DNA of 64,000 bases, taken from the NCBI GenBank assembly GCA_029962745.1, contig CM057157.1, positions 22,748,088 to 22,812,087 of the forward strand, given 5' to 3'. The stretch's first letter is position 1, and every line of letters starts with the position of its first letter. Below the pieces are notes generated by a model. It was not told the DNA's origin. It saw only the letters and a list, made by a program, of their open reading frames with translations, and did not search any database. This DNA comes from Echinometra lucunter (Eukaryota; Echinodermata; Echinoidea; Camarodonta; Echinometridae). The translations under genes were made by a program, and so were the position numbers. Below, in pieces: positions 1 to 12,700 of the stretch.

Positions 1-555
1 TAACCATGAAAGCATACCATTGTCTTTTTTCAAAATAATACTTTGTTTTAACCATTTGAATATGATTGAAAATAAAAAGGAATCCTTCAATGCTCCAGAA
101 AATTCTATTGTACCTGTCCCTCAACCAAACATTAACATCACAATATTTGAGTTTTCTTCATGGTTTGTCAATGAGCATAGAAATGTTTCAAACCACCAAC
201 TAATACTGCACTTGTTTTATCCTGATAAATTTATATATTGGTTATATAGATAAAAACAATTTTTAGGTGTAATTTCAGATTCGGTCCTAATTCCATTTAT
301 CATTTCTGTTTTATGATTTTTTGTTCATAAATGTCTTTCATATTGCTTGAGCCTAATGACAGATTTAAAAAGAGTAGAATTATCTAATAAAATTAATCAC
401 AGGGTAATAAATACATTTCATGCATTGTATGTAAGTTTGTTATGTATATGAGGAAAAATATTGGAATAGAATAATGTAATATGAAGATAAATACTGCATT
501 ACATTGATTAATTAATAACAATAAAGGACATACAATATGATATGTTGTAAATTAG
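1..555 (+). other. Intronic AT-rich sequence upstream of the first visible SPEF2 exon
   Basis: No exon with matching splice sites and phase is evident here. Small open frames lack coding composition. It is taken as intron. Confidence 0.5.
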
Positions 556-610
556 GTGATGCTGTATTTTGGCAATGCACCTTGCATTGAATTTGATTTC
601 GTTTTACTAG

Positions 611-777
611 GTGCTTCACCCAAGAGGAAGGGTTCGCGCAGCAAGTCCCCGAAGAAGCGTCGCACCCCTACTCCGGAGCCTGAGCCGGAACCAGAGCCCC
701 CAGCAGAGCCCACTGGTCCACCCCCTCCTCAGCCTGGCTCCGATGACTGGGTCTACGTGGATGAGCCTATTGATGAG
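611..777 (+). CDS. SPEF2: SPEF2 exon, Pro/Glu-rich basic linker (first in window)
   Basis: The acceptor is TTTTACTAG before 611 and the donor is GAG|GTATGG. The exon starts in phase 1 (two bases complete a codon) and ends in phase 0. It encodes Lys/Arg/Ser clusters (KRKGSRSKSPKKRR), then alternating Pro-Glu and poly-Pro, ending DDWVYVDEPIDE. It is low-complexity, so homology alone would not prove it. Splice sites and the in-frame join to the next, conserved exon do. Confidence 0.8.
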
Positions 778-3700
778 GTATGGGTTCAAGGCTGTGATGT
801 GGCAGCCGAAAATGATACTATAGGTTCTCATCATTGTTATGGCTTAGATTCAGGTATGGTGTGACAAACCCCAGTGACAAATCCCCGCAACATTTTTAGT
901 AAAGAAGTCTGTGGGATATGAGATGGAATAAAAAAAATGTCACCTAAGCAGGAGACATTTTTTTTTGTCAGCTGGCTGCAAAAAGCTGTGGACCATTTGA
1001 ATTCTTTAAAAAAATTAGTGCAAAATATGTTGTCATGAGTTTGTCTGCACAACTTTTGACAAAACCCTCTTTTATTTGAGAGGTGACGCATTAATGTGTG
1101 TTCATTAACATAAGTGGGATGGTTTGTTGTGCTATATCTGAACACTAAAAATATTGCGGGGATTTGTCGCGGGGCCGGGGAGGGGGGGGGGGGTCTGTCG
1201 TGCCATACCTGAACAAGCCTTTATGCACACACAATGCATAAATAGGTGTGCATATCTCTTTAGTGACAGAGAGAACTACAAAACATCTTTCAAATACTTT
1301 GAGATGACATTATTTGTTAGACATTTGTCCCTATATGCATGTCCCAGATGTCTAGTCACTTCTGATCCCATAGGTTACCAATATTTTGTAGTGTGAACAT
1401 AAATAGACTTAAGAAGTATGATTTTGCTTTTTGTTTAAAGCTCGATGTCTATCATTAGATATACGTAGAATAGAATATAAAATAGTGAATATGATTTTTT
1501 TATCGTATGTCTGCACTATTTAAAACTGTAAGCATTCCTTTTTTTTCTAGGAAAGGGGGGGTCAAATTTTAAAAAAATGTCAACATCTGTTCTGCTTTGA
1601 AGGAGAGGATTTTTTTTTTTGCTTTTTTTTTTTTTTTCAAGCAATTTGATATCAGTGTTGAAACATGTTGTATCATATTAAGTTACTATGAAATCAAAGC
1701 TCATTTTAAAACAAGTCTTGGAGCATGTTACAAGTTTTGATATGAATACTGTCATGATCATCACCGATGTGTTTTCCTTTCTGTTCCAGAATCTTGCTCA
1801 CGCTCTGGCCCCTCACTGGGACAACACAGAGTCCACCTACCTGGGCGCCAGCAAGCACGTCTTCAGGAACATCCGTCACGAGCGGGAAGACATCTACCAC
1901 TACTTTTACCGCATCCGACGCAACTTTGAGGCGTACCTGCGCCGACCTGACAGCAAGCAGGAGTACATGAACATGTGGCAGCAGGAGTATAACCAGATTG
2001 CCGAGGATATGAGGGATGACGAGGAGACCAAAGCTGAACTGCATCAGAGAGTTCAGGTATGGTGCCCTTGAGTTGTTATGACCTTCACCCATTGCAAGGA
2101 GTAGTGCATGTTTGGGACTTTGGATTTTCTGTTGCCTTTTTTTCCTTTTTGGTGCCATGCTAGTTGTCAGACCTTTATCCTTGGGCATGTCCCAGATGCT
2201 TGGTCACTTAAGGTCCCATACATTACCAAGTATTTGGTAGTATGAACATAAAGTGGCTTTATTAAAATTATGGTTTTGCTTTGTGTTTAATCTGGTATAA
2301 GCTCTCTTAGGGCTTACCACTTAATGCTATCATTTGTTATATTAAAATCTATGATGTGTTAATTGATATATGGAAGAACAGATCAGAATTTTGAGATTAT
2401 GTGAATGAGTTACTTCGTTGCTTAGTTCATTTAGAAAGAAGGACAGGAATATTCAGAAGTGTCAAGGACAGTCTTTGATACCTTATCAAGACCTAGATGT
2501 CTGATTATGCCAGTGGGCATTAATTGAAATGCAAATACTTTATTCCTTCCTCTCTGAAACACATGCATTTTCTAGAGTGACATATCTAAACTATCTCTGT
2601 GGTTTATCCATTTTGTTTTGTTTTTCTTCCAAATCTTATGTAGTATAGTCAAGAACTGTTCTGTTTTCATTTCTTTTATTATTCATTCTGATAAAAAGAT
2701 AAACATCAACTTTGCCTATTTTACAGTCATAATCACATCATTACAGTTTTCATATAATTATTAGTAGTTATCTATTGTTATACAGCAATCTGGCTTCTAA
2801 AGTGTAATAAGAACTAAATAAAAATATATCTGCTCTGTGATTTTAAAAAGATATATGAATGTAGTCCCAAAGTCTGACATTTGTGTGATGTTGTTACTAC
2901 AGGACCTTAAGGAGCAGCTTTGGGAGATGTCTGATGAGAGGAAGCTTGAGGCTGAGGCTGAGCGCCAGTCCGTCATCAACGAGGGCTGGTTAGAAGACAG
3001 ACTGGGTCTCCTCACCAACCACTACCTCACTCTTATGCAGGTCAGTAGAAGGGAAATGGCATATGGAGTTGTTCAGAAGTGGAGGGGTTATCCCACATTC
3101 CCCCCCCCCCCCCCCCCTCCGAAAAGAAGAAAAAAGGGGAGGGGAGATAGGTATGTGTGGAGAAAATGTTTCTGAAAGGACAACACAAGTACGGGTATAT
3201 AGTTCATTCTGATGCTTAAATGATCTTTGAAGGTTTGCAATGTGGAGCAGTCAGATTGAGGTGACTTTGCGGATGCACCATGGGGGGGGGGGGTAGTCCT
3301 GAAAAGGACTGTTGGTCTCCTTTGTGCAACAGTTCTAATAAGAATTGTTTTTGAAAGAAGTGCTCTACATTTCGAACAGCGTGTTCTGTTCTTCATAAAC
3401 CTCTTGCATGAAAGGTACCAATAGTTCTTTTCAGGAATCCCCCCCCCCCCCCATTGCATGGTGCATCTGCAAACTCCAACTCAATTTTGATGCTGTTCTT
3501 TTAAATGCTTTCTTATTGATTTTTATTTTTTATTTTTTTTGTTTAATGTGACAAGGGGATTATGTGAGCCCTCTGACTTCATGACTTGCATTTAATCCTC
3601 TGGACCCATGCTGTGCCCTGATCACAATGTGCTTTTCAACCCGATCCCATAAGAGGTTTAATGCTATTCCTGATATTTGATATACATGTAGGAAGAGTGG

Positions 3701-6700
3701 TAGGTGCATTCTCCTGTACATCAAAAGTTTTGAAAAGTTGTAACGATTTAACTTGCAGGAGTCTTTTTTTTTATAGTTTTTTATTTTATTGCTCGATGTG
3801 GTGGGCATGAAGCATTTCTTCACAGAATTAGCTATAACATTGTAAAATGATTTATTGAAAAATTGTCACAGTGTGAGGTGGACCGCTACCAGGACACTTT
3901 ACGCCTCCTCAAGGATTACTACCAGGGCATGGACGGTAAGATACCAGAAGAACTGGACCCCAACTTTGCCCGCATCCCCCTCATCGATCTCCCTCCCATG
4001 GAGAGACCGGAATCGGGCATCCCTCCAGCAGAGAGCGCCGTACCCAGTGAGAGCCAAACCCAGGTGGTGACACCCACCCCGACCACCCCATCAGCCAAGG
4101 GCAAGAAGGGCAAGGTGGAGGTGGTGGACGAGATTAAGGATGCTGAGGAAGAGGTCAAGCCAAAGTAAGTCCATGATTATCATATTTGATTATAAAAATT
4201 TGTGAACATTTATCATGTAGTGAATATGCATATTACATGTACTACTGTTTGCTCAGGTTTTTTTTACATCATGAATCATCATTGCTCTGCATCATTCTGT
4301 GTCAGCTTTTAAATCCTAATGCTGAGAATGATAATATGTAATATGCCACAAGGTTCAAATTATCAAACATTTTAAAATGTCATTATAGAATTTTGAGCAT
4401 TATTAAAAATTACCCTTAATTCTAAGTGAAATTCCATGCTACGAGAGAGACAAGTCTGCTTTGTGAGATTTTTCTTCAAAATTGTGTACATTTTAAAGTA
4501 GAAAAACTTTCATTCTACCATGACAGTCTTCAATACAGGTTTTATTTTTTAAACTCTTTTTAATCTGTACATCATGAGGATATTTTTACTTTGAATCCAT
4601 TTAACATAATTGTCAGATACATACAGATTCATACACCCCCCCAGATCAAGAGATATTTACTGAATATTAACGAACAGCATTTAAAGTTTCTCCATAGGTG
4701 CAATATTTCCAGCTACTGAAGAATGTTTACTTTTAATTTTCATCTTTCCATTATCCCCCTTCTTCTGGTAAGGATCCCTCTGGTTCCACGACGCCCAGGC
4801 TCCTCTGAGGGCTTCTTCCCTATCCCCACCCCAGGAGCTGACAAGAGAGAAGCTAAAGGCAACAAGAGCAGAGCTGGCAAGGGCAAGGAGAAGGAGAAGG
4901 CTGCGGCGCCCTCTGCCAGTGCGGACGAGGAGAAAGATACACCACAGCCACCGGCAGATCCTGATGAGAGAGTGAGTGATAGAATGAATGGAATTAAACT
5001 TTCATGTAAAATCCACCCATTAATTAAAAAACTTCTATGATAATGGTGGTAATCATAATTATATGTTGATAATGATGTCATTTATGATGGCATGGTAATA
5101 AGTTGTTGTTATTAGTATAATGATGATAATAATAACAATGATAATTTGTTAGTAATGGTGACACACTTTTGGCAATTGTTAATAGGTCTCTTCAGGCTTT
5201 TCACTTTATTACCCTGGCTGTTGAATACGATAGCTAATTTGCACATTGTGTGCACCATCTCCACTCCACTCCACTAGAGCATTCCTGGTGGTTGATTTTT
5301 ACATTTAGATACATACTCTTCAATCGCAAACAAAGTTTGTATCCTGCCAGGAACCCAATGACATTCCTGTGTGGAGAGAAGCATTGTTGATAAAATGCCT
5401 TGCTAGCAATTTGTCATTCCTTTCTATGGTTTCATCTTTTAACCCATTCGTGACAGAGGTCCACATTTTGTGGTTTGGCCTAATATCTTTTGATGCAAAG
5501 CCCTAAAAATAATACCAAACACATGAGCAGAAAGAGCAAAATATTCTACACAAACTGTGCCCATTTTGGTTGCGTCAATATTCGTTGTTTGATGCTGAAA
5601 TTTTTTTAAAGGAAAATAAGCATTAAAATCCTTAAATTGGCAATGTGATAGAAAGTTTAAAATCACCGTTTTCCCCTGCAAATTGGCAACTTTTTGACTT
5701 CTCACCATAATTTCCATCAATTTATATTCACTTCAGATACATGACGTTTTATAAGAAAAATGTAGCAATAAAAGAAAAATGGGGTGTTGCCAATTTGAAG
5801 AATAAAAGCTGATCAAATTAGGCTTTAAATAATTCCTGTCACGAGTGGGCTAAGGAAATACCTGTTTGAAATGTCTTGCTCTCATTTCTGCTGCTTTTGT
5901 GACTATCAGTAGTATGATATATGTGGTTATTATCTGTCATTCATCACATGAAATATCAGTAGCTCGATATATTTTGATGGTAATTATTTTGGGAAGGAAA
6001 TGCCAATTTTACTTTGAGCAATACATTTCCATCATTATCATTCCTACAGCTCATCTTTGAAGCATACCAGTTTGGACTGCACAAGATATCGGAGATGGTA
6101 AGAAAATGCATGATTTTGCTCTGAATTACTGAGGAAAAAATGCTTGACTTCAAGTTCATCAGAAATGCATGTTAAATGTAAATAAAAGCTGTTTGGATTG
6201 CTCTTTGGTTAAAAACAAACAAACAAATATACAAATTGTGATTTTGCAGTAAGCTGTTATGTAAGCTGCAACAGACTTTATTCATATTTTAGTTATGCAA
6301 GTTGCTCTAAAGTTCTTGCTTATTGGAAGTGAATCCCCCTGTATTAAGCAGTAGTCAATGGGCTGAATGCAAACTAATTATGATCATTGGAATGGGCTTG
6401 ATTTTAGTGTCAGAATTATCCAACAACATCTTATTTACTCCCATAGATGTGTTGCCTACCCCAGAATTGAAGTGGATATTGATCTGAACAGAAAAAAAAA
6501 AAAGAAGAAGAAAATTGTATAAGCAGGCTTGTTTGAGGGGTTTGAAATACCCCTTTCCCCAGAATTTGATGCAAATCCAATTTTTTAGTCTTTTTTTTTT
6601 TAATGATGACAATTAAGAATTATGTAAAATATAAAGATAACCAATATTTTCAAACATATTGAAACTTCACATCATCAATGCAGAAGATGATGATTTGAGT

Positions 6701-9700
6701 TAAACACCAGCTGAGTAATATTATTGATATAATATGAATTAAAACATGTAAGGCATGAATTTGATTTTATAACTAGTGTATTAATGTAGTTATTTCTATA
6801 TTTCTGGGCATGTGAAGGATTATGAAATAGACTTCTCATTCATGGTGAGTAGATTTCAAGTTCCACTCCTTAAGCATTACGTTCTCATTATAGAGTTAGC
6901 ATGTTGCTTTTAAAATACCTTTATCATTTGCATTTATTTTGTCTTGGTTTTCATATCAATTCATTTATTATGTTATTCTTTTATTGTTCTTTGTTTTCCA
7001 GCAATAATGTTTATATCTTATAAAATTTTTGATCTTGCTTACAGTATGCGAAGGTTTATTCCAGTCATTTTTCAAGCAAGATTTCTTTGTATCAATTTGT
7101 AGAAGAGATATGGTACTCAAATTGGCAATGTTGTTGTTGACACTTTATAAAGCCACTGCACTGGGCCCTGTCTTATAAAGAGTCATAATAATTCAAATAA
7201 ACCATAATTTGATATAAATTACAACTCCTATCTTTTTAGTACAGTGTTGCGATTGATATGAAGATGCAATTGATTTGAATCAATCATAATTCTTTATGCA
7301 ACAGGGCTTGGGATTTTTCTTCGCCACTTATTCCAGTTGATGTTCAATTCAGATCCCTAACTTCTTGTCATAATTTTGGTATGAAGTGCTGTATACATCC
7401 CTGGAATTAATGGGAAAAAAAAATAGTTGAAGCAAGGTCATATTTGTTTCAATGTAACATGTGACTCAACACTAAGGTGCTTTGATCTTGGATTGCGTTC
7501 CTCATAAATATTCCATGAAAGAATTTAAACTGGAGAGTATGGTTATTGGTAGTCATCAGTAAAGCCAAACTTGTGAGAACCATATCTCCTCGACAGTCTG
7601 ATTAAGAAAAAATGTTATTAAAGTCTGCAAGTTTAAATGTCCATTGCTTGGTATTGATAATGTGATTGTATTTTGAATGCATACATTCCATATTTTCAGT
7701 GGGATAACTTTAAGGGTGTAATCTTGGTAAGTTCACATTGGAAATCGTTGAGTGAACCATGATGGGGTTGCATTTGAATTAGCGGGCACCATGATTGCTG
7801 TAACACAGAGTGTTGATTTTCACTAACAAGCTTTTAATGCAGTTGCACATGCACACCAAGAAATGAATTTATTTTTTCAGTTTTATTTTTAGTACACATT
7901 AGTACTGAGAACAATTTTTGCACTTTCTGTAATGTAGAGTTGTTGATTTAAAAATAAATGATAGTTTGAATTCGCCCAAACCTTTCTTTACCCAGAAATA
8001 CACTTCATACCCTTTCTTTACCCACAGGAAAAAAATTACACTGCTTTGATATCAATATTCAGAAGTTTTTAATTCTCAAAGATTTTACTTACTTTTTAAA
8101 GAATTTCTTTTCTTGTTGAGTTAATTTTAGTGATTTGTTTTAAGAGTTGAAGACAAATGCTAATGTTTTTTTTTTTTTGTATCTTCTCGTAGAAGAGTTT
8201 TCTGTTGAAATTATTTGATGCTTCAACAATTTTACTACTGTTTGTAATGTTTAGTGACAGGTATAATACAACATATTTTTGTGAAGATTTTTTTCAGCAC
8301 ATCAGCACTTTCTATACACTCACATAAAACATAAGAGCCAATAGCATTTGTTGCATAATAACATTTGTTATTTGTTATATAATAAGAGAGTGAAAAGGAG
8401 ACAGGAAGAAGTAGGAGACATTTTGTTGAAAATTAGAAAATGCAATTGAGAGAAAAAAAGATGCAAAGTCACTTGGGAAGTAAGATGCAAAGTTACATGG
8501 GAAGTCTGTAAAAAGGGCACTTTGAACTTTGTACCCATTTAGCAATTAGATGAAATGCACATTTGGAGTTCATCATCTTTTTTTTTTTAATTGTCAAATA
8601 TTAACTAATAAGTGGGGAAATGGGTGCATTCCACTGTTTGTGATAACGCATTTTTGTGTTGAAAATCCACTTGTCTCGGAAATCCATTTTAAAGTTGTTT
8701 GTTGGTTGTTGGGTATCTTAAATTTTGGATCCAAATGTGCATTTTTTTCAGCCAGTAGCATAACAGTTTTCCAAAGGGAGAAAATTTAGCAAAATATTTG
8801 CCATGGTGCTTTGCTGTGATTTTTTAAGGTGGCACATTTTTTGCATTTGACGTGTTTTTAATGGGTTTTCTGTTCATTTAGAAGACATGCACAAGAACGC
8901 AAGCTCAATGTAGAATCAATATCTTTTTGTATGTTTAAATCAGTCCTGTACTTGCTCAATAAGCCGATGAACTTTCATTAGCGTATTACAGCAGTGTTAA
9001 AGTCATATTCTCTGTATCTCTTACATATAGATATACCAGTTGTAAATAAAGAGAGAAACCTGAATAAGTCAGCACACAGAAAAAAAGAGAAAATTAAACT
9101 ACACAATTTGCATAAAAATGATAAAACTTCATTGCTATATTCCGTACCATGTGCAATACATGTATTTGATTTATATGTACCTACAGTATATCAGATATAT
9201 TTCTGTGCACATTTTAATTAATATTTATGTTGTATTTGTCATAATTAATTGCAGAAATCACAAAAATTATGCACTACATCACGCATTACTTCCTTCAGTA
9301 TACATGTACGGTATAAACCTGGTTCATGCATGCATTTGGTTATTAGAGGGGGTGAAAAGATGAAGGAATTGTGAAAACTGAGTTGTTGGCATCCCTCTTA
9401 TGGATAGAAGGCTTCCTTATCTAAAAGATAAATTTCATCATGAAGAATTGAATTGTGGAAAGGCTGATGATTAAAATTAAAAGTACCACAGAAATTCAGA
9501 TTAAAGAGAAATATAATTATTGCTCTGTCTGTGGTAAAAGCGACTTCTCAGTTCACTCACAATATATTTATTTTATGGTCTCTGCTCTACTGTCTTCATC
9601 TCTTTCTCTCTAACTCTCCATCGGTCTTTGTCTTCCTCCCCTTCCCCTCGTCTTTCTTCCCCCTTTCTCTCTCTCTCTCTCCCTCTTCGTTTATCTTTCC

Positions 9701-12700
9701 CCCTCTCTGCTTTTTCTCCCCCTCTTGTTTTTTCTCTCTCTATGTCTTTTCCTTCTCTCTCTTTCTGTCTCTCTCCCTACATCTATCTTCCCCCTCTCCG
9801 ATCCCTCTTTCTCCCATTGTGTCTATTTCTCTGTACATTCCCCTAACTTCCCATTATTGGTCATTTCCCTCTTCAACTCTTACATTCATTTCTATTTCCT
9901 CACCCATCCATCCTTTGAAATCTGTCTTTCTCTCCTCTCCATTGAATTAAAAAAAAATGAAATTCCACCCCCTCCCTCCATTTTTACTTCAGACTGTTGC
10001 TGAAATGGCAGCCAAGGATGCAGAGGATGAGGCCGACAAGGCCAGGGAGGCCGAGAAGGCTGAGAAAGCAGACAAGAAGGGCAAGGGCAAGGACAAAGAT
10101 AAAGGGGGCAAGCGAGCCAAGAGTAAATCCCCAAGTGGTAAGTGTTGTAGTCAGACAAGCAAGCATTTGCCAAGAAAAGATGAGGCCGTCAATTTTGCAT
10201 GCATTAATTTGGTCTTCTGAAAAGTCCAGTGTGAGTGAAACGTGATGCATTACACCTGGAAAATCCTAAAATTTGCACTCTGATATTGCTGAACATCTGA
10301 AAAGGGTTTCATTGTGGCATGGCTGCAGATCAGTGCATTTGCTGTAGTTATAATTCCTCAGGCAGCACATACATAGTCTGGATTTTTAATCTTCTAAAAT
10401 AGCTGTATACCATAATCAAACTCAATTTGTGGAAGAAACCTTTGTAATTTGGCACTAATTTGGTGGTGAAACCTGTGTAGAAAAATCAGTCAAGGGGGAT
10501 ACGATGGGTGATCTTTATACACAGCTTCATAAATGTTCCAATACAAATCTCCTTTCAAGAATAAAAGAAGACGAGCAAAATGTCAATACAAACAGATGAT
10601 TTTCTTTGCAGGTGGTTGTTAATCTAGTCTGCTATATCTATGGAAGCAACAAAAAAGAATAATAATAATAAAAAAACACTATAATTGGTGTGCATTAATA
10701 GGTTCAATTTATTTATTTCTTGGTAGTAATTTTCTTGTTAATCAGAATTCATTATAAGCCTAAGTAAATTAACTTGTTTATAATACATGACTGTATTGAA
10801 TGGTTTGCTTCATTATGATAAACCAAATCTTAGATAATTTACACCAAATTCAATTTTTTTTCTCTGTGATTGTACAGGCAAGAAGACCCCTGGAGGGAAG
10901 AAGTCACCCAAGAAGGGTAAGAAGACAGCCACGCCCACTCCCCCTCCCACCCCTCCACCGGTGGAAGACACCCCTGAGGAGAAGGCCAAGAGGGAACTGA
11001 AGGATCGTATGAAGGCTGAGTACCTGGGAGCTATTGCCCACGAAGGTCAGTACAAGGATAGTGGAAAGTGAAGGTCACATGCAAAGTCAAATCATTTGTC
11101 ATTTACCTAGGGAGCATTTCATGAATAGTCTTGTTAGTGATTTTTACTGACAACTGTTATAAGCTACTGAAATCCTTGCATCTGATAGGCTGAGAGCAAC
11201 TTTGTCAGTGAAAATCACTGACAATACTCCTCATGAAATGTTCGCCAGGTCCTAGGTATAGGAGTCAACCCCTTTCCTCCCATGGAGGACAAATCCTCTT
11301 TAAGAATTCTTGTGCTGAACACCTGTGCTCAGCACAAACTAAGAAAATCTGCATTTTTTTTCTCCAGAAACAGAAGTAGTTACCTCTGTCATGAAGCTTA
11401 CATGCATATTCATGCTTAAAGCAAAGTTGTACTCTTTTATCCTTTATAGCATATTTTTTAACTCTTGAAAGTTAAGTGATAACATTGTCTTAACGTGTGA
11501 TGGCCAAGAAAGTGTTATGCCTTTAATAGACATCCATTTGAGCTTGCGTACAGTTGCATGTATATGCTTGTTTTCTTGAATAGAAGGTAGTTTTTCTTAA
11601 CAATCTGTAGTTCTGTAAGTGGACAGTATCTCTTGTGAACTGATTTACTCCTGCCACTTTTTCCCTGGGCTTTACTTTTGTGAAAGGTACGTGTTGGTAA
11701 AATATTGAAGTTACGAATAAGAGCAAGTGTAGGAATTCATTGCGGAACAGTCGTCACAAGCATGTGTTGTAAAACACACTTTTTTAAAGAAAATTCTCTT
11801 CTAATGTAATGATTGATATGATATTTCTTTCTTTGTGACACCTCAGAATCCAGTTTGAAGACCAGGATGGAGTTGATTAAGGTCCATGCCATCCAGGTCC
11901 TACAGGAGCTCAAAGCTAAGGCCGAGGAGGCTTACATGGACATGGACAATTGGCTGGGATCTAGGTTTATCCAGGAGATGGACAGGTATGGACCAGTCAC
12001 AGTCAAGCTTTCATGTCATATCCATTAATATATCTTCAACGATACTTTGGATATTGTAAAAGGACAATCACTCTGTGAATTGAAAATTTGTTTTGTCAAA
12101 TTTATAGAGCTGTACACCATGAAAAAATGGCCCCAGATATTAGTAACTTGTATACATGTACTTGATTCTTGTATGTAAAACACTAAATTGTTTTGTTTTC
12201 ATTTCTTATCTTGATGTGATGTAGTATCAACGTTGTATGCCAGTACCTTGGAGAATGTATTGAGAAGAAAACCAAGATTCAGCCCGAGCTTGTGATCTTC
12301 CAGGATGACTTTGCTGTCAACAAGGTATGGAAATCAGATTAGTCCTAATAGAGTTTGATCTCATTTTTACATGTATTTTATATGTAATCCTTATTTACTT
12401 AATGTTAATGTAATGTGATAACGTCGTCTTCTTCTTCTTCTTCTTCTTCTTCTTCTTCTTCTTCTTCTTCTTCTTCTTCTTCTTCTTCTTCTTCTTCTTC
12501 TTCTTCTTCTTCTTCTTCTTCTTCTTCTTCTTCTTCTTTCTTCTTCTTCTACTCTTCGTCTTCTTCTTCTTCCTTCTTTCTTCTTCTTCTTCTTCGTTTC
12601 TTATTCTTCTTCTTCTTCTTCGTCTTCTTCTTCTTCTTCTTCTTCTTCTTCTTCTTCTTCTTCTTCTTCTTCTTCTTCTTCTTCTTCTTCTTCTTCTTCT

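Larger units (their letters stand above)
6098..9992 (+). other. Large SPEF2 intron (3.9 kb)
   Basis: It is AT-rich non-coding sequence between the micro-exon and the 9993 exon. It contains the inverted-repeat element at 7162-7310 and a pyrimidine-rich stretch from about 9590. No additional in-phase exon was recognised. Confidence 0.6.

Noticed and set aside
9531..10003. Ser/Leu/Pro-rich frames
   Set aside because: They are readings of the CT-rich intron stretch before the 9993 exon.
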